Positions 25,747 through 34,865 of a DNA stretch of 64,000 nt are shown piece by piece. This DNA is from an uncultured Oscillospiraceae bacterium (GTDB lineage Bacteria > Bacillota > Clostridia > Oscillospirales > Oscillospiraceae), in the NCBI GenBank assembly GCA_934533005.1, contig CAKTBC010000002.1, positions 4,117 through 68,116 of the forward strand. Reading direction: 5' to 3'. Position 1 is the first letter of the stretch; the number at the start of each line of letters is the position of its first letter. The notes under the pieces were generated by a model. It was not told the DNA's origin. It saw only the letters and a program-made list of their open reading frames with translations, and made no database searches. The position numbers and the translations under genes were made by a program.

Positions 25747-26625
25747 ATGAACACGCGAAAGATAATCGGGATCATTGTCATGGTCCTTTTACTGCTTCTG
25801 TGCGCGGTGCTGATGGTTCTGCGTTTCAGCGCAGCCAAGGCGTCCGACGCCGCAGCGCTCCGGGAGTCCATGGCAACGCCCGTACCGACCGCAACGCCGG
25901 ATGTTACCCCGGAGCCGAGCGCTACGCCGGAACCCACGGCGACGCCGGAGCCGACCGCTACGCCCGAGCCGACGCCGGACCCGGACTCCCCTGCCGGCCG
26001 CGCCGCGGCGCTCGGTCTGCCCGAGCCGCCGGACATTGATATCAACAGCTGGGAGTATATCCTCGCAAACGCCGATAACTCCATCGCCGAGTACGCCCCG
26101 CCGGAGCTTGTGACGCTCGAAGGGCAGCTCGTGGACAGCCGCATTGCCGATGCGCTCGCCGCGATGGCAGCGGACACCCGCGCGCAGGGTCTCTCCGTCT
26201 ATCTCTCCTCCGGCTACCGGAGCTATGCAGATCAGGCCGCGAACTTCCTCCGCGTCTGCCGGAACAACGGCGTATCCGACGGCAAGGACAGTCAGGGCTA
26301 CTATATCACCATGCCAGCCGGTCACAGCGAGCACCAGACCGGCCTTTGCTGCGATATCACGGATATCTATTATCCGACGAAAAACCGCTCCATCGAGAAC
26401 ACCGCCATGTTCCAGTACATGAACGCGCATTGTCAGGAGTTTGGCTTCATCCTGCGCTTCCCCGACGGCATGGAGCCGATCACGGGCGTAATGTATGAGC
26501 CGTTCCACTTCCGCTATGTCGGCGTGGAGGCCGCGAAGTATATTACAGAGAACAATATCTGCTTTGAAACCTTCGTTTCGCTCTACCGTGACATCGGCAC
26601 CGCGGAAAATCCGCAGGAATCGTAA
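25747..26625 (+). CDS. D-alanyl-D-alanine carboxypeptidase, VanY family
   Basis: A 292-residue protein with an N-terminal membrane anchor (residues 7-28) and a TPEPTATPEP-type spacer (about 45-80). The VanY/peptidase M15B domain follows. Zinc-site motifs are SSGYRSYADQ, SEHQTGLCCDIT (His and Asp ligands) and EPFHFRYVG, where Phe replaces the usual Trp before the last ligand His. It trims terminal D-Ala from peptidoglycan stems outside the membrane. It begins one base after the sigK stop with GGAAGAGG as its site, so it is transcribed with sigK. This suggests a role in spore cortex or late mother-cell wall work, which is an inference. Confidence 0.92.
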   Translation: MNTRKIIGIIVMVLLLLLCAVLMVLRFSAAKASDAAALRESMATPVPTATPDVTPEPSATPEPTATPEPTATPEPTPDPDSPAGRAAALGLPEPPDIDINSWEYILANADNSIAEYAPPELVTLEGQLVDSRIADALAAMAADTRAQGLSVYLSSGYRSYADQAANFLRVCRNNGVSDGKDSQGYYITMPAGHSEHQTGLCCDITDIYYPTKNRSIENTAMFQYMNAHCQEFGFILRFPDGMEPITGVMYEPFHFRYVGVEAAKYITENNICFETFVSLYRDIGTAENPQES

Positions 26626-26633
26626 AAAAAGAC

Positions 26634-26662
26634 TTGCAATTGCTCACACCTTGTGGTAGTAT
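26634..26662 (+). promoter_or_regulatory. Probable promoter of tRNA-Pro
   Basis: TTGCAA, 17-base spacer, TAGTAT, ending about 19 bases before the tRNA. Confidence 0.6.
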
Positions 26663-26680
26663 AACAAAGCTGTTAGAAAT

Positions 26681-26757
26681 CCGGGTGTGGCGAAGTTTGG
26701 TATCGCGCCTGAATGGGGTTCAGGAGGCCGCTGGTTCAAGTCCAGTCACTCGGACCA
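26681..26757 (+). tRNA. tRNA-Pro (anticodon GGG)
   Basis: The cloverleaf can be drawn by hand. Acceptor CCGGGTG/CACTCGG has one G-T pair. The D arm is GCG..CGC. Anticodon arm CCTGA/TCAGG has loop ATGGGGT, giving anticodon GGG at 26715-26717. The T arm is GCTGG/CCAGT with loop TTCAAGT. The discriminator A and CCA are encoded. It reads CCC and CCU codons. Confidence 0.95.
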
Positions 26758-26759
26758 CT

Positions 26760-26804
26760 TCGAGTGTTCTTAAGGGATTTTTCCTTGAGGACACTCGGTT
26801 TTTA
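26760..26804 (+). terminator. Terminator after tRNA-Pro
   Basis: CGAGTGTT/GACACTCG with a second AAGG/CCTT stem above it, followed by GTTTTTA. Confidence 0.85.
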
Positions 26805-26835
26805 TTTGCAGAAAGCGCGGGCATCCTGCCCGTGC

Positions 26836-27435
26836 TTACCTGTTTTTTTTCCTGCCGAGATACCGGAACACGTGTTTTTTGTATTCCGTGTAGGGCTCGC
26901 CGAAGGCGGCGGTGAGATACCGCTCCTCCTGTAATATTTGCAGGCGCAGCATGATGACCGAGAAGAGCGTAAACACCGCCGTCAGCGGATTGAAGTACAG
27001 AAGAAGAACGCCGATGTACATAAGATCAAACCCGAGGAACGCCGGATTACGGCTGAAGCGGTAAACGCCGGTCGTGACGAGCTCCGTTTTGTCCGTATCC
27101 GGGATCCCCGCCCGCCAGCTGTCCTTCATGCAGACAACGGAGAGCAGGAAAATGAGATCGCCAAGCAGTCCCGTGCAGAAGCCGGTGAAGCGCGCTCCGG
27201 CAGGAAGCATGCTCCATCCAAACGCGACCGACAAAAGCTGTGCGATCACAACGCCAAGCGTTACCGCGCTCATCCAAAGCTCCACCATATGGATCGTCTT
27301 TTCCTTCCGCCGCCCGATCTGCCGGGTCTGGATGCCGCGGCGGAGCACCTTTGTGAAATAAGTCCCGTAAAAGAGTGCCAGCACCACAAGGCACAGCACG
27401 GCATACGGCATGTGTTCTTCCCATGAATTGTTCAT
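26836..27435 (-). CDS. Isoprenylcysteine carboxyl methyltransferase (ICMT)-family membrane protein
   Basis: A 199-residue membrane protein with four or five hydrophobic segments. The C-terminal half carries the ICMT/PEMT core: VTTGVYRFSRNPAFLGFDL, where Arg/His-Asn-Pro starts the SAM-binding region, and EERYLTAAFGEPYTEYKKHVFRYL. Members methylate carboxyl groups or phospholipid head groups with S-adenosylmethionine in the membrane; bacterial targets are mostly unknown. The start is the ATG at 27435 behind GAGGAAAGAA. It has no operon partner in view. Confidence 0.85.
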   Translation of the reverse strand: MNNSWEEHMPYAVLCLVVLALFYGTYFTKVLRRGIQTRQIGRRKEKTIHMVELWMSAVTLGVVIAQLLSVAFGWSMLPAGARFTGFCTGLLGDLIFLLSVVCMKDSWRAGIPDTDKTELVTTGVYRFSRNPAFLGFDLMYIGVLLLYFNPLTAVFTLFSVIMLRLQILQEERYLTAAFGEPYTEYKKHVFRYLGRKKNR

Positions 27436-27530
27436 TTCTTTCCTCTTTTCGAATAATATGCAATCATTTGCTGCCAAACGGTCGTTTGTATAATATAGTC
27501 ATATCCACGAAAGTTGTCAATCACGCCCCG

Positions 27531-27571
27531 GAATGTAACACCCGTGAAACATGATGCACTGTGTTACGCAA
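27531..27571. promoter_or_regulatory. TGTTAC-type repeat motifs upstream of the RpiR gene
   Basis: GAATGTAACACCCG (27531-27544), the reverse complement of CGGGTGTTACATTC, and CTGTGTTACGCAA (27559-27571). Near-identical copies lie downstream of the regulator gene at 28491-28543. They are candidate binding half-sites for the RpiR regulator. Confidence 0.5.
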
Positions 27572-27643
27572 ACATACAACATCCTGTTTTTTTCACAAAA
27601 GTAGAAAAAACCGAATCGCGAAGCACGTAAAAACGTTCGTTTG

Positions 27644-27679
27644 TTGACATACGTTACATATTACGGTAAACTATGTAAC
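27644..27679 (+). promoter_or_regulatory. Promoter and operator of the RpiR-family regulator gene
   Basis: TTGACA, 17-base spacer and TAAACT form the promoter. GTTACAT (27653-27659) and ATGTAAC (27673-27679) form an inverted repeat around the -10 box, well placed for autorepression. Confidence 0.7.
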
Positions 27680-27703
27680 AAAGTGTGAAACAGGAGGCGT
27701 CGT

Positions 27704-28483
27704 ATGAACTTTTATGAGCAGACAAGCAGCTGCGTATCCCGCCTGTCCCCTACAGAGCAAAACCTGTTTAACTACATAATCAAAAACCTGCATATCGTAA
27801 AGGACATGAGCATCCGCGACCTCTCCGAAAAGTGCTTTGTCTCCACGACATCGATCTTCCGTCTGGTGAAGAAGCTCGGCTATCAGGGCTACGCAGAGTT
27901 TTCTCAGGCGCTCCGCGATACAGAGGAGGAATCGCGGAAGATCCACATGCCCAGCATCGTCTCCGCCGACAATTACCGCGACAGCTATCTCAAAAACGTA
28001 ATCGAGGCGGTGAAGGTCATCACGGACGAAAAGATCAACAAATTCAACGCCATCATGAACCGGAACCCCAATATATTCATTATTGCCGAGGGTTTGAGTC
28101 ATGAGGTCGGACGATATCTTTACCGGCTGCTGACGATGATGGGCTTCAATGCCGAAATGCCGGACGAAGAGTTTGAGTTTGCCTCCGTCCTGCGCCGGAT
28201 CAAGCGGGATGATGTTTTGCTTGTTCTCTCCTATACCGGAAACAACCGCAGCGTCATACAGAAGATCGAACGTATTTTCGCCATTGCCACACCGACGATC
28301 GTTTCGCTCACAAGAGCTGACAACAACACGATCCAGAACATGAGCGATCTGAATTTCTATGTTTTCGCCGACGAGATCGACTGTCAGGGCGCGGATGTTA
28401 CGTCGCGATGCGGCATGATTGCCATAATGGAAACGCTCCTGTACAAGCGTCTTTCCGCTGATTCCAGTACAATTATTGTTTGA
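27704..28483 (+). CDS. RpiR/MurR-family transcriptional regulator (HTH-SIS)
   Basis: A 259-residue regulator. The N-terminal HTH_6 domain (about 1-77) includes MSIRDLSEKCFVSTTSIFRLV followed by KKLGYQGYAEF. A SIS domain (about 110-245) with LSYTGNNRSVI replaces the usual sugar-phosphate loop and could bind a small ligand. The start follows CAGGAGG. The gene directly precedes the agmatine operon in the same direction and is flanked by GTTAC inverted repeats, so it probably controls itself and that operon. RpiR proteins usually sense phosphosugars; a link to agmatine would be unusual. Confidence 0.93.
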   Translation: MNFYEQTSSCVSRLSPTEQNLFNYIIKNLHIVKDMSIRDLSEKCFVSTTSIFRLVKKLGYQGYAEFSQALRDTEEESRKIHMPSIVSADNYRDSYLKNVIEAVKVITDEKINKFNAIMNRNPNIFIIAEGLSHEVGRYLYRLLTMMGFNAEMPDEEFEFASVLRRIKRDDVLLVLSYTGNNRSVIQKIERIFAIATPTIVSLTRADNNTIQNMSDLNFYVFADEIDCQGADVTSRCGMIAIMETLLYKRLSADSSTIIV

Positions 28484-28488
28484 TCTCC

Positions 28489-28529
28489 GTGCTGTGTTAC
28501 GCAATTTGTAACACAGCACTTTTCTTTTT
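28489..28529 (+). terminator. Terminator-like inverted repeat with operator half-sites
   Basis: GTGCTGTGTTAC pairs perfectly with GTAACACAGCAC (12 bp, 7-base loop), followed by TTTTCTTTTT. It can act as a terminator of the regulator gene and also holds the GTTAC/GTAAC motif pair. Confidence 0.7.
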
Positions 28530-28530
28530 C

Positions 28531-28585
28531 CGGTGTTACATTCATCCAGCAAAATAGAGACATCCGAAAAAATCCATGGTACGAT
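28531..28585 (+). promoter_or_regulatory. Candidate operator and promoter of the agmatine operon
   Basis: CGGTGTTACATTC (28531-28543) matches the motif upstream of the regulator gene in 12 of 13 positions. GAGACA, 17-base spacer and TACGAT (28557-28585) form a moderate promoter with the motif just upstream. Confidence 0.5.
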
Positions 28586-28661
28586 GCAGGTGTAGCTTGT
28601 ACAAGAAACAGCGATATTCTTCCGGCGAATTTGTGAATTATTCAGAAAGGAACGCAAAAAA

Positions 28662-29756
28662 ATGGCGAAGAGAATTGAAAGCACCCCGAAGGCTGACGGC
28701 TTCAGAATGCCCGGTGAGTTTGAGGAGCAGAAACAGATCTGGATGCTCTGGCCGGAACGTCCCGACAACTGGCGCAACGGTGCGAAGCCCGCGCAGAAGG
28801 TCTTTACCGAGGTTGCGAAGGCCATTGCTCAGTTTGAGCCGGTGACGATGTGCGTCAGCCCCGCGCAGTATCAGCATGCGCGCTACATGCTTCCCGCCGA
28901 GGTCCGCGTTGTAGAAATGACGAGCAACGATTCCTGGATCCGTGACTGCGGCCCGACGTTCGTTATCAACGACAAGGGCGATGTCCGCGCCATTGACTGG
29001 GAATTCAATTCCTGGGGCGGTCTGGTCGACGGCCTGTATTTTCCGTGGGATCAGGACAATCTCGTTGCGCAGAAGGTCTGCGAGATCGAGGGCGCCGACT
29101 CCTACCGTACCCCTGACTTCGTGCTCGAAGGCGGTTCCATCCATGTTGACGGCGAAGGCACTCTGCTCACGACCGAGATGTGCCTGCTCTCCGAAGGCCG
29201 CAACCCCGACATGAGCAAGGAAGAGATCGAGGCGAAGCTCAAGGAGTACCTCAATCTCGAAAAGATTATCTGGATCAAGGACGGTATCGATCCTTACGAG
29301 ACCAATGGCCACATCGACGATGTTGCCTGCTTCATCCGTCCGGGCGAGGTTGCATGCATCTGGACCGAGGATAATAATCATCCGTTCTACCAGCAGGCAC
29401 AGGACGCTTACAAGACGCTCTGCGAGGCGACCGACGCCAAGGGCCGCAAGCTCAAGGTCCACAAGCTGTGCCTGACCAAGGAGCCCTGCTATCTCAAGGG
29501 CGCGGACACCATCGAGTGCATTGAGGGCACGATCCCGCGTGAAGAGGGCGAGGTCTCCATTGCTTCCTACATGAACTTTCTGATCGTCAACGGCGGCATC
29601 ATCCTTCCGCAGTACGGCGACGAGAACGACGCGCTCGCCATTGAACAGGTCCAGGCCATGTTCCCGGAGCGCAAGGTCGTCGGCGTCCGCACCGAGGAAG
29701 TCGCCTACGGCGGCGGCAACATCCACTGCATCACCCAGCAGCAGCCCAAGGGCTGA
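28662..29756 (+). CDS. aguA: Agmatine deiminase
   Basis: A 364-residue guanidine-modifying enzyme that converts agmatine to N-carbamoylputrescine and ammonia. Seen are the conserved MPGEFEEQKQIWMLWPERPDNW opening region, the NDSWIRDCGPT segment with catalytic acidic residues, a His in TNGHIDDVA, and the nucleophile Cys356 in GGGNIHCITQQQP. The length is typical. It is the first gene of the operon with antiporter, putrescine carbamoyltransferase and carbamate kinase. The start follows AGAAAGGAA. Codon use is biased like hppA, suggesting strong expression. Confidence 0.98.
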   Translation: MAKRIESTPKADGFRMPGEFEEQKQIWMLWPERPDNWRNGAKPAQKVFTEVAKAIAQFEPVTMCVSPAQYQHARYMLPAEVRVVEMTSNDSWIRDCGPTFVINDKGDVRAIDWEFNSWGGLVDGLYFPWDQDNLVAQKVCEIEGADSYRTPDFVLEGGSIHVDGEGTLLTTEMCLLSEGRNPDMSKEEIEAKLKEYLNLEKIIWIKDGIDPYETNGHIDDVACFIRPGEVACIWTEDNNHPFYQQAQDAYKTLCEATDAKGRKLKVHKLCLTKEPCYLKGADTIECIEGTIPREEGEVSIASYMNFLIVNGGIILPQYGDENDALAIEQVQAMFPERKVVGVRTEEVAYGGGNIHCITQQQPKG

Positions 29757-29825
29757 AATCCGCTCGGCTGCCCCGCACCGTGCTGGGCAGCCGCCGGTGA
29801 AAATAAAATAAGAGGGAGAAATACT

Positions 29826-31178
29826 ATGGAAAACAGTAAAAAGGTAAGCCTTGTCGGTACGGTACTGTTTACCGTATGCAGCATTCTCGTGCTCGACTCG
29901 TTCGTCGCTCCGGCTATCATCGGCGTTTCCTCCATCACGGTATGGATCATCTCCGCGATCATCTTCTTTATCCCCTACGGTCTCCTGTCCGCTGAGCTCG
30001 GCAGCACCTACCCGGATGACGGCGGTATCGTCAGCTGGGTAGGCCGGGCTTTCGGCGAATTTCCCAGCGTCCTCGTCGGCTGGATGTACTGGGTCAACGT
30101 GGCGTTCTGGATGCCCGCCGTTTTCACCGCGTTCTCCGGCTGGCTGAGTCTCGCTCTGTTCCCCGAAATGAGCATCATGCTTCAGGCGATCATCGCCGTC
30201 GCAATGTGCTGGGTCATCGTTTACATCGGCGTGAAGGGCATTGAGCTCTCCGTTCTCGTGTCGAACATCATGGCCGTCGTTAAGATGGGCATCCTCGTGA
30301 TTTTCGGCTTCATGGGCATTGCCTACGGCGTGAAAAACGGCTTTGCCAACGATTTCTCCATCGCCAACTGGGTGCCCACTATGGACAACACGGTCACCTA
30401 TATCGGTGCGATCGTCTACAACCTCCTCGGCTTTGAGCTGATCGGTTCCATCGGCTCCAAGATTGAGAATCCCAAGAAGACCGTTCCCAAGATGACGATC
30501 ATTGCCGGCGCGGCCATCACGTTCCTTTACTGCTTCGGCACATTCGGCGTTCTCGCCGCGATCAACGCCGCCAATGTCGACGAGGTCGACGGCTTCGTCT
30601 ACGCCCTGCAGGAGCTCTGCTCCGTCTTTGGCAGCGCGCAGATGCCCGTGTTCTACATCCTCATCGTTCTTGCCATCTCCACGCTGGTCGCCAACATGAT
30701 CACTTGGTGCCTCGGCGCAAACGAGTCCTTCCAGGCCGCGGAGCTCGACAAGCGCTCCAAGTTCCTGGGCCACCGCAACGAGAAGTACGGCACATCCGAC
30801 AATCTCTACTACCTCATGGGTGTCATCTCTTCCGTGCTTATCATTCTCAACTACTCGCTCAGCGGCAACGCGAACGAGGTTTTCTGGACGCTCTTCTCCT
30901 TCGCGTCGATCGTGTTCATGCTCAACTATCTCTTCATGTTCCCCGCGGCCATCAAGCTGAGATTCACCGACAATACGCCCCGCCAGTACGCCGTTCCGGG
31001 CGGGAAAGCCGGCATAGTCGTCTGCGGTGTTATCTGCTTCCTCTGCGTGGCGCTTGCGTGCTACTTCCTCATCGACTTTGACGTGACCGGTTACGCCTTC
31101 TGGATGCAGCTCATCGGCGTACTGCTCACCGTCGCCGTCGGCTACTGGCTCTACCGCGCCGGAAAGAAAAAGAACTAA
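29826..31178 (+). CDS. aguD: APC-family permease, probable agmatine/putrescine antiporter
   Basis: A 450-residue amino acid-polyamine-organocation transporter with 12 predicted helices. The first helix region reads LVGTVLFTVCSILVLDSFVAPA. Conserved segments include YGLLSAELGSTYPDDGGIVSWV, which matches exchangers of this class. Its place between agmatine deiminase and putrescine carbamoyltransferase genes supports import of agmatine in exchange for putrescine, as in Enterococcus and Streptococcus AguD. Substrate is inferred from context. A hairpin GGCTGCCC/GGGCAGCC lies in the 69-base gap upstream and may tune expression. Confidence 0.92.
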   Translation: MENSKKVSLVGTVLFTVCSILVLDSFVAPAIIGVSSITVWIISAIIFFIPYGLLSAELGSTYPDDGGIVSWVGRAFGEFPSVLVGWMYWVNVAFWMPAVFTAFSGWLSLALFPEMSIMLQAIIAVAMCWVIVYIGVKGIELSVLVSNIMAVVKMGILVIFGFMGIAYGVKNGFANDFSIANWVPTMDNTVTYIGAIVYNLLGFELIGSIGSKIENPKKTVPKMTIIAGAAITFLYCFGTFGVLAAINAANVDEVDGFVYALQELCSVFGSAQMPVFYILIVLAISTLVANMITWCLGANESFQAAELDKRSKFLGHRNEKYGTSDNLYYLMGVISSVLIILNYSLSGNANEVFWTLFSFASIVFMLNYLFMFPAAIKLRFTDNTPRQYAVPGGKAGIVVCGVICFLCVALACYFLIDFDVTGYAFWMQLIGVLLTVAVGYWLYRAGKKKN

Positions 31179-31217
31179 GGACAAAACCGGCGGCTTTCGC
31201 TTCCGGAGGGATTGCGC

Positions 31218-32843
31218 ATGAAAACCAGAAAGATCGCCGCGGTGATGCTTTGCGTGCTTTCCGTGGTCGCCATTTTTTGCTTCCGGCTCATGTCGGCTCC
31301 GCTGACCGGCGCTGTTACCGCCGCGGAGCTGGGGAGCGCGCTCGGCGCGCTCTCCCTGCTCCCGACGGTGCTTGCCGTCGCTCTGGCGTTTCTGCTCGGC
31401 GATGTCGTAGTGTCGCTTCTCATCGGTCTGTCTGTCGGGGAGCTTATGCTTCTGCTCGTGACGGGTGAAAAGGGCGCAGCGCAATTTTTGCAGATCGTTC
31501 CAAGCGTCATTGACGAACTGGTAGGCGTTGCCTCCGATACGGAAAACACCAAGGTGCTGATCCTGTGTGCGCTTGTCGGCGGACTGGTCGGCGTGCTGAT
31601 GAAAACCGGCGGCTTTGAGGCCGCGGCAAAGCGGATCACAAAAAAAGTGAAAACGCCCCGCGGAGCCAATCTGCTCGGCCAGCTTTTCTGCGTACTGTTC
31701 TTCTTCGACGATTATGCAAACGCCCTGATCACCGGCCCCGTGCTCCGCCCGATCGCAGACAAAGTCGGGCTTTCCCGGGAACGGCTCGCGTACATCGTCG
31801 ATTCAACGGCCGCGCCCGTGGCGGGTATCGCCGTGGTATCCAGTTGGGTCGCCGTGGAGTTGGCGGTCATCAGCAGCGGTCTGGAAACCGCCGGCATCGC
31901 AGATTCGGCTTTTCAGGTTTTCCTTCGCTCCATTCCCTATTGCTTTTACTGCATTTTTGCCCTTGTGTTTATGCTCATCACCAGTTTCACCGGCCGGGAG
32001 TTCGGCCCCATGCTCAAGGCGGAACGGCGTGCCAGAGCGTCCGCCGCTGCACTGTGCACACCGGCGGAGCTGGAGGAGGAAGCCGCTCATTCCAACCAAA
32101 AAAAGGAAATGGCCGGGATGCTTGTCGCCTTCGGCAGCATAGCGCTGCTCGTGCTGTACCTTGTTGTTTCGCTTCTCGCGAATCGCGGCGACACGATCAC
32201 GCTTCTGCTGCGTTCAGCGTTCCTCAGCGGCATCGTCGCCATGGCCGCATCTGCGGCAGCGAAGCTCCTGCCCGCCGGAGAAGGCATCAAAGCCTGGCTC
32301 GACGGCGTAGGGAACATTGTTCCCACGATCATCGTGCTGCTGCTTGCCTGGTCGCTTGCCGCGATCGTTGAAAAGCTCGGCACCGTGTATTTTGTCGTGG
32401 AGCTGATCGCATCGAAAGCCGCATGGCAGCTCGTTCCGGCCATCATCTTTGTATGCTGCTGTGCCGTCTCTTTCGCCGCAGGCAGTTATGGCTGCATGTT
32501 CATGGTCATGCCGATGGCGATCCCCATCGCCTGCGCCGTCATGGAAAACTCGCCCGGTATCGGCGCTCATTTTCTTCCGGTATGTGTGGCGTGTGTCCTC
32601 TCCGGCGGCATATTCGGCGACCACTGCTCCCCCATGACCGACTGCACGATCCTCGCAGCGCTCGGCAGCGGCTGCGATGTGATGGATCATGCCGTCACGC
32701 AGATGCCATATGCTTTCACCGTTGCACTGGTCAGCATTTTCTGTATCATTTCCGCAACTCTCGGCTTCAGCGCCGTATATACGATCGCGCTGGGGATACT
32801 GGTCCTCTCGGCCATCATTCTACTATTCGGAAAACAACCATGA
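31218..32843 (+). CDS. NhaC-family Na+/H+ antiporter-like transporter
   Basis: A 541-residue transporter with about 12 hydrophobic segments. Family signatures are [17 protein letters not shown], the [16 protein letters not shown] segment and [19 protein letters not shown] near the C-terminus. These mark the NhaC/ArsB-like ion transporter clan. The ATG at 31218 follows GGAGG. It lies inside the agmatine operon, which is not the usual composition. It could balance Na+ and H+ during agmatine fermentation, or it could carry an organic substrate such as an amino acid; both are inference. Confidence 0.88.
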   Translation: MKTRKIAAVMLCVLSVVAIFCFRLMSAPLTGAVTAAELGSALGALSLLPTVLAVALAFLLGDVVVSLLIGLSVGELMLLLVTGEKGAAQFLQIVPSVIDELVGVASDTENTKVLILCALVGGLVGVLMKTGGFEAAAKRITKKVKTPRGANLLGQLFCVLFFFDDYANALITGPVLRPIADKVGLSRERLAYIVDSTAAPVAGIAVVSSWVAVELAVISSGLETAGIADSAFQVFLRSIPYCFYCIFALVFMLITSFTGREFGPMLKAERRARASAAALCTPAELEEEAAHSNQKKEMAGMLVAFGSIALLVLYLVVSLLANRGDTITLLLRSAFLSGIVAMAASAAAKLLPAGEGIKAWLDGVGNIVPTIIVLLLAWSLAAIVEKLGTVYFVVELIASKAAWQLVPAIIFVCCCAVSFAAGSYGCMFMVMPMAIPIACAVMENSPGIGAHFLPVCVACVLSGGIFGDHCSPMTDCTILAALGSGCDVMDHAVTQMPYAFTVALVSIFCIISATLGFSAVYTIALGILVLSAIILLFGKQP

Positions 32844-32856
32844 AAGGGTCGCAACA

Positions 32857-33870
32857 ATGAAAAAGGATTTTCTCACCGTAAACGACTTTACCAAGGAAGA
32901 GCTGATGGACATCATCAATCTGTCCATCGCCATCAAAAAGTCCATCAGCTCCGGCTACAATCCCCCGCTCATGAAGGGCATGACGCTCGGCATGATCTTC
33001 CAGCAGTCCTCCACCCGTACCCGCTGCTCGTTTGAGACCGCCATGGAACAGCTCGGCGGCCACGCGCAGTATCTCGGGCCCGGCATGATCCAGCTTGGCG
33101 GCCACGAGACGATCGAGGACACCGGCCGCGTTCTCTCCGGCCTGATGGATATCGTCATGGCTCGCGTTATTGAGCACAAGACCGTCGTCAGCCTGGCCAA
33201 CGCCTGCACGATCCCGGTCATCAACGCCATGTCTGACTACACGCATCCCACCCAGGCGATCGCCGACGTAATCACTATGATGGAGCATCTGCCCGCCGGC
33301 AAAAAGTTTGAGGACTGCAAAGTTGTCTTTACCGGCGACGGCACGCAGGTCTGTGCTTCTCTCGGCTTCATCTGCAGCAAGCTCGGCGCGCACTTCGTCC
33401 ATTACGGCCCCAAGACTGCCCAGCTCAATGAAGATCACAAGAAGATCCTCGAGGAGAACTGCAAGCTTTCCGGCGGCACGTGGGAAGTCACCGACGACCG
33501 CGACGCCGTCAAGGGCGCGGACTTTATCTACACCGATGTCTGGTACGGCCTTTACGAGAATGAAATGCCGAAGGAAGAGCGTGTGAAGCTCTTCGGCGAC
33601 TATCAGGTCAACCGCGACATGATGCAGCTCGGCAATCTCGGCTGCAAGTTCCTGCATTGCCTGCCCTGCACCCGCGGCGAGGATGTCACGGACGAGGTCG
33701 CCGACTCTGCCGCTTCCCTGTGCTGGGAGGAAGCCTGGAACCGCCTCACCGCCATGCGCGGCCTTCTCGTGTACTTCACGCGGGAAAAGAAGCAGTTCTC
33801 CGAGCTCGCCAAGGCTGCTGCGAAGGCAGAGCTTGAATCCGTGCTCGACAGCATGGGCATTGTCTACTGA
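32857..33870 (+). CDS. ptcA: Putrescine carbamoyltransferase
   Basis: A 337-residue transcarbamylase that splits N-carbamoylputrescine with phosphate into putrescine and carbamoyl phosphate. Carbamoyl-phosphate site [18 protein letters not shown], and [15 protein letters not shown] are present. The stretch WYGLYENE matches the YGLY signature that separates putrescine from ornithine carbamoyltransferases, and a C-terminal helix extension is present as in the putrescine enzymes. Genes on both sides belong to the same pathway. The start follows AAAGGG; the open frame upstream overlaps the transporter gene and is not used. Confidence 0.94.
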   Translation: MKKDFLTVNDFTKEELMDIINLSIAIKKSISSGYNPPLMKGMTLGMIFQQSSTRTRCSFETAMEQLGGHAQYLGPGMIQLGGHETIEDTGRVLSGLMDIVMARVIEHKTVVSLANACTIPVINAMSDYTHPTQAIADVITMMEHLPAGKKFEDCKVVFTGDGTQVCASLGFICSKLGAHFVHYGPKTAQLNEDHKKILEENCKLSGGTWEVTDDRDAVKGADFIYTDVWYGLYENEMPKEERVKLFGDYQVNRDMMQLGNLGCKFLHCLPCTRGEDVTDEVADSAASLCWEEAWNRLTAMRGLLVYFTREKKQFSELAKAAAKAELESVLDSMGIVY

Positions 33871-33875
33871 GTGCC

Positions 33876-34814
33876 ATGGCGAGGATCGTAATAGCGCTGG
33901 GCGGAAACGCCCTCGGCAATACGCCGGAAGAACAGAAGGCAAAGGTTGGCAATGCCGCCAAAACCATCGTCAAGCTTGTTGAGCAGGGTCATGAGCTGGT
34001 CATTGCCCACGGCAACGGCCCGCAGGTCGGCATGATCAATCTGGGTCTGAGCCACAGCGCAGCCGACGGCGTCATTAAAGCAGAGATGCCGTTTCCCGAA
34101 TGCGGCGCCATGAGCCAGGGCTATATCGGCTATCACCTCCAGAACGCCATTGCCCGCGAGCTTCATGCCAAGGGCATAGCGAAAAACGTGGTGACGCTGG
34201 TCACGCAGGTGGAGGTTGACGCAGCAGATCCTGCTTTCAAAAATCCCACCAAGCCCATCGGCGCTTTCTACTCCGAAGCGGAAGCCAAAGAGAAGATGGC
34301 GGCAGATCCCACCTGTGTATTCAAGGAAGACGCGGGCCGCGGCTGGCGCAAGGTGGTCGCTTCCCCCATTCCGGTGGATGTGGTGGAAAAGGCGAGCATT
34401 TCCCATCTGGTCAATTCGGGTTTCCTCGTAATTGCCTGCGGCGGCGGCGGTATCCCCGTTGTGAAGCAGGGCGATGGCGACTATGTGGGCGTTCCCGCCG
34501 TGATCGACAAGGATTACGCCTCTGAGTGTCTTGCAGAGATCGTGGATGCAGAGTATCTCTACATTCTCACCGCGGTTGACAGAGTGTGCATCAACTTCAA
34601 CAAGCCCGATCAGAAAGAGATCAAGGAAATGAGCTGCCAGGAGGCGGAAGAATATGCTCAGCAGGGTCAGTTTGCCCCCGGAAGCATGCTTCCCAAGGTC
34701 AAGGCCAGCATGAAATTTGCCTCCTCCAAGTCCGGCAGAAAAGCGGTAATCTGTTCTCTGGAAAAAGCCGCGCTTGCCCTTTCCGGCGAGTCGGGAACGA
34801 TCGTTAAAGAATAA
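33876..34814 (+). CDS. arcC: Carbamate kinase
   Basis: A 312-residue amino acid kinase-fold enzyme that makes ATP from carbamoyl phosphate and ADP, releasing ammonia and CO2. It has RIVIALGGNALG at the start, HGNGPQVG, and ACGGGGIPVV, and ends in the FASSKSGRKAVICSLE segment. It starts 5 bases after the ptcA stop and completes the agmatine-to-ATP pathway, where it corresponds to AguC. A long hairpin follows. Confidence 0.97.
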   Translation: MARIVIALGGNALGNTPEEQKAKVGNAAKTIVKLVEQGHELVIAHGNGPQVGMINLGLSHSAADGVIKAEMPFPECGAMSQGYIGYHLQNAIARELHAKGIAKNVVTLVTQVEVDAADPAFKNPTKPIGAFYSEAEAKEKMAADPTCVFKEDAGRGWRKVVASPIPVDVVEKASISHLVNSGFLVIACGGGGIPVVKQGDGDYVGVPAVIDKDYASECLAEIVDAEYLYILTAVDRVCINFNKPDQKEIKEMSCQEAEEYAQQGQFAPGSMLPKVKASMKFASSKSGRKAVICSLEKAALALSGESGTIVKE

Positions 34815-34827
34815 TTATTCGGCACAG

Positions 34828-34865
34828 CACCCGGTATATCGCCTCTCTTCGCGATATACCGGGTG
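34828..34865 (+). terminator. Hairpin at the end of the agmatine operon
   Basis: A perfect 15-bp stem (CACCCGGTATATCGC with GCGATATACCGGGTG, 8-base loop). It is followed by TTGCCATGTTCC rather than a T run, so it may stabilise the mRNA 3' end or act as a weak terminator. Confidence 0.55.

Noticed and set aside
28638..31484. A 948-codon open frame on the - strand
   Set aside because: It lies opposite aguA, aguD and the operon gap, is low in hydrophobic residues and rich in Asp, His, Arg and Glu, and has no ribosome site. It is the antisense shadow of strongly C-biased genes.
32857..33870. Ornithine carbamoyltransferase of the arginine deiminase pathway
   Set aside because: The YGLY signature and the agmatine operon context point to putrescine carbamoyltransferase, and no arginine deiminase gene is present.
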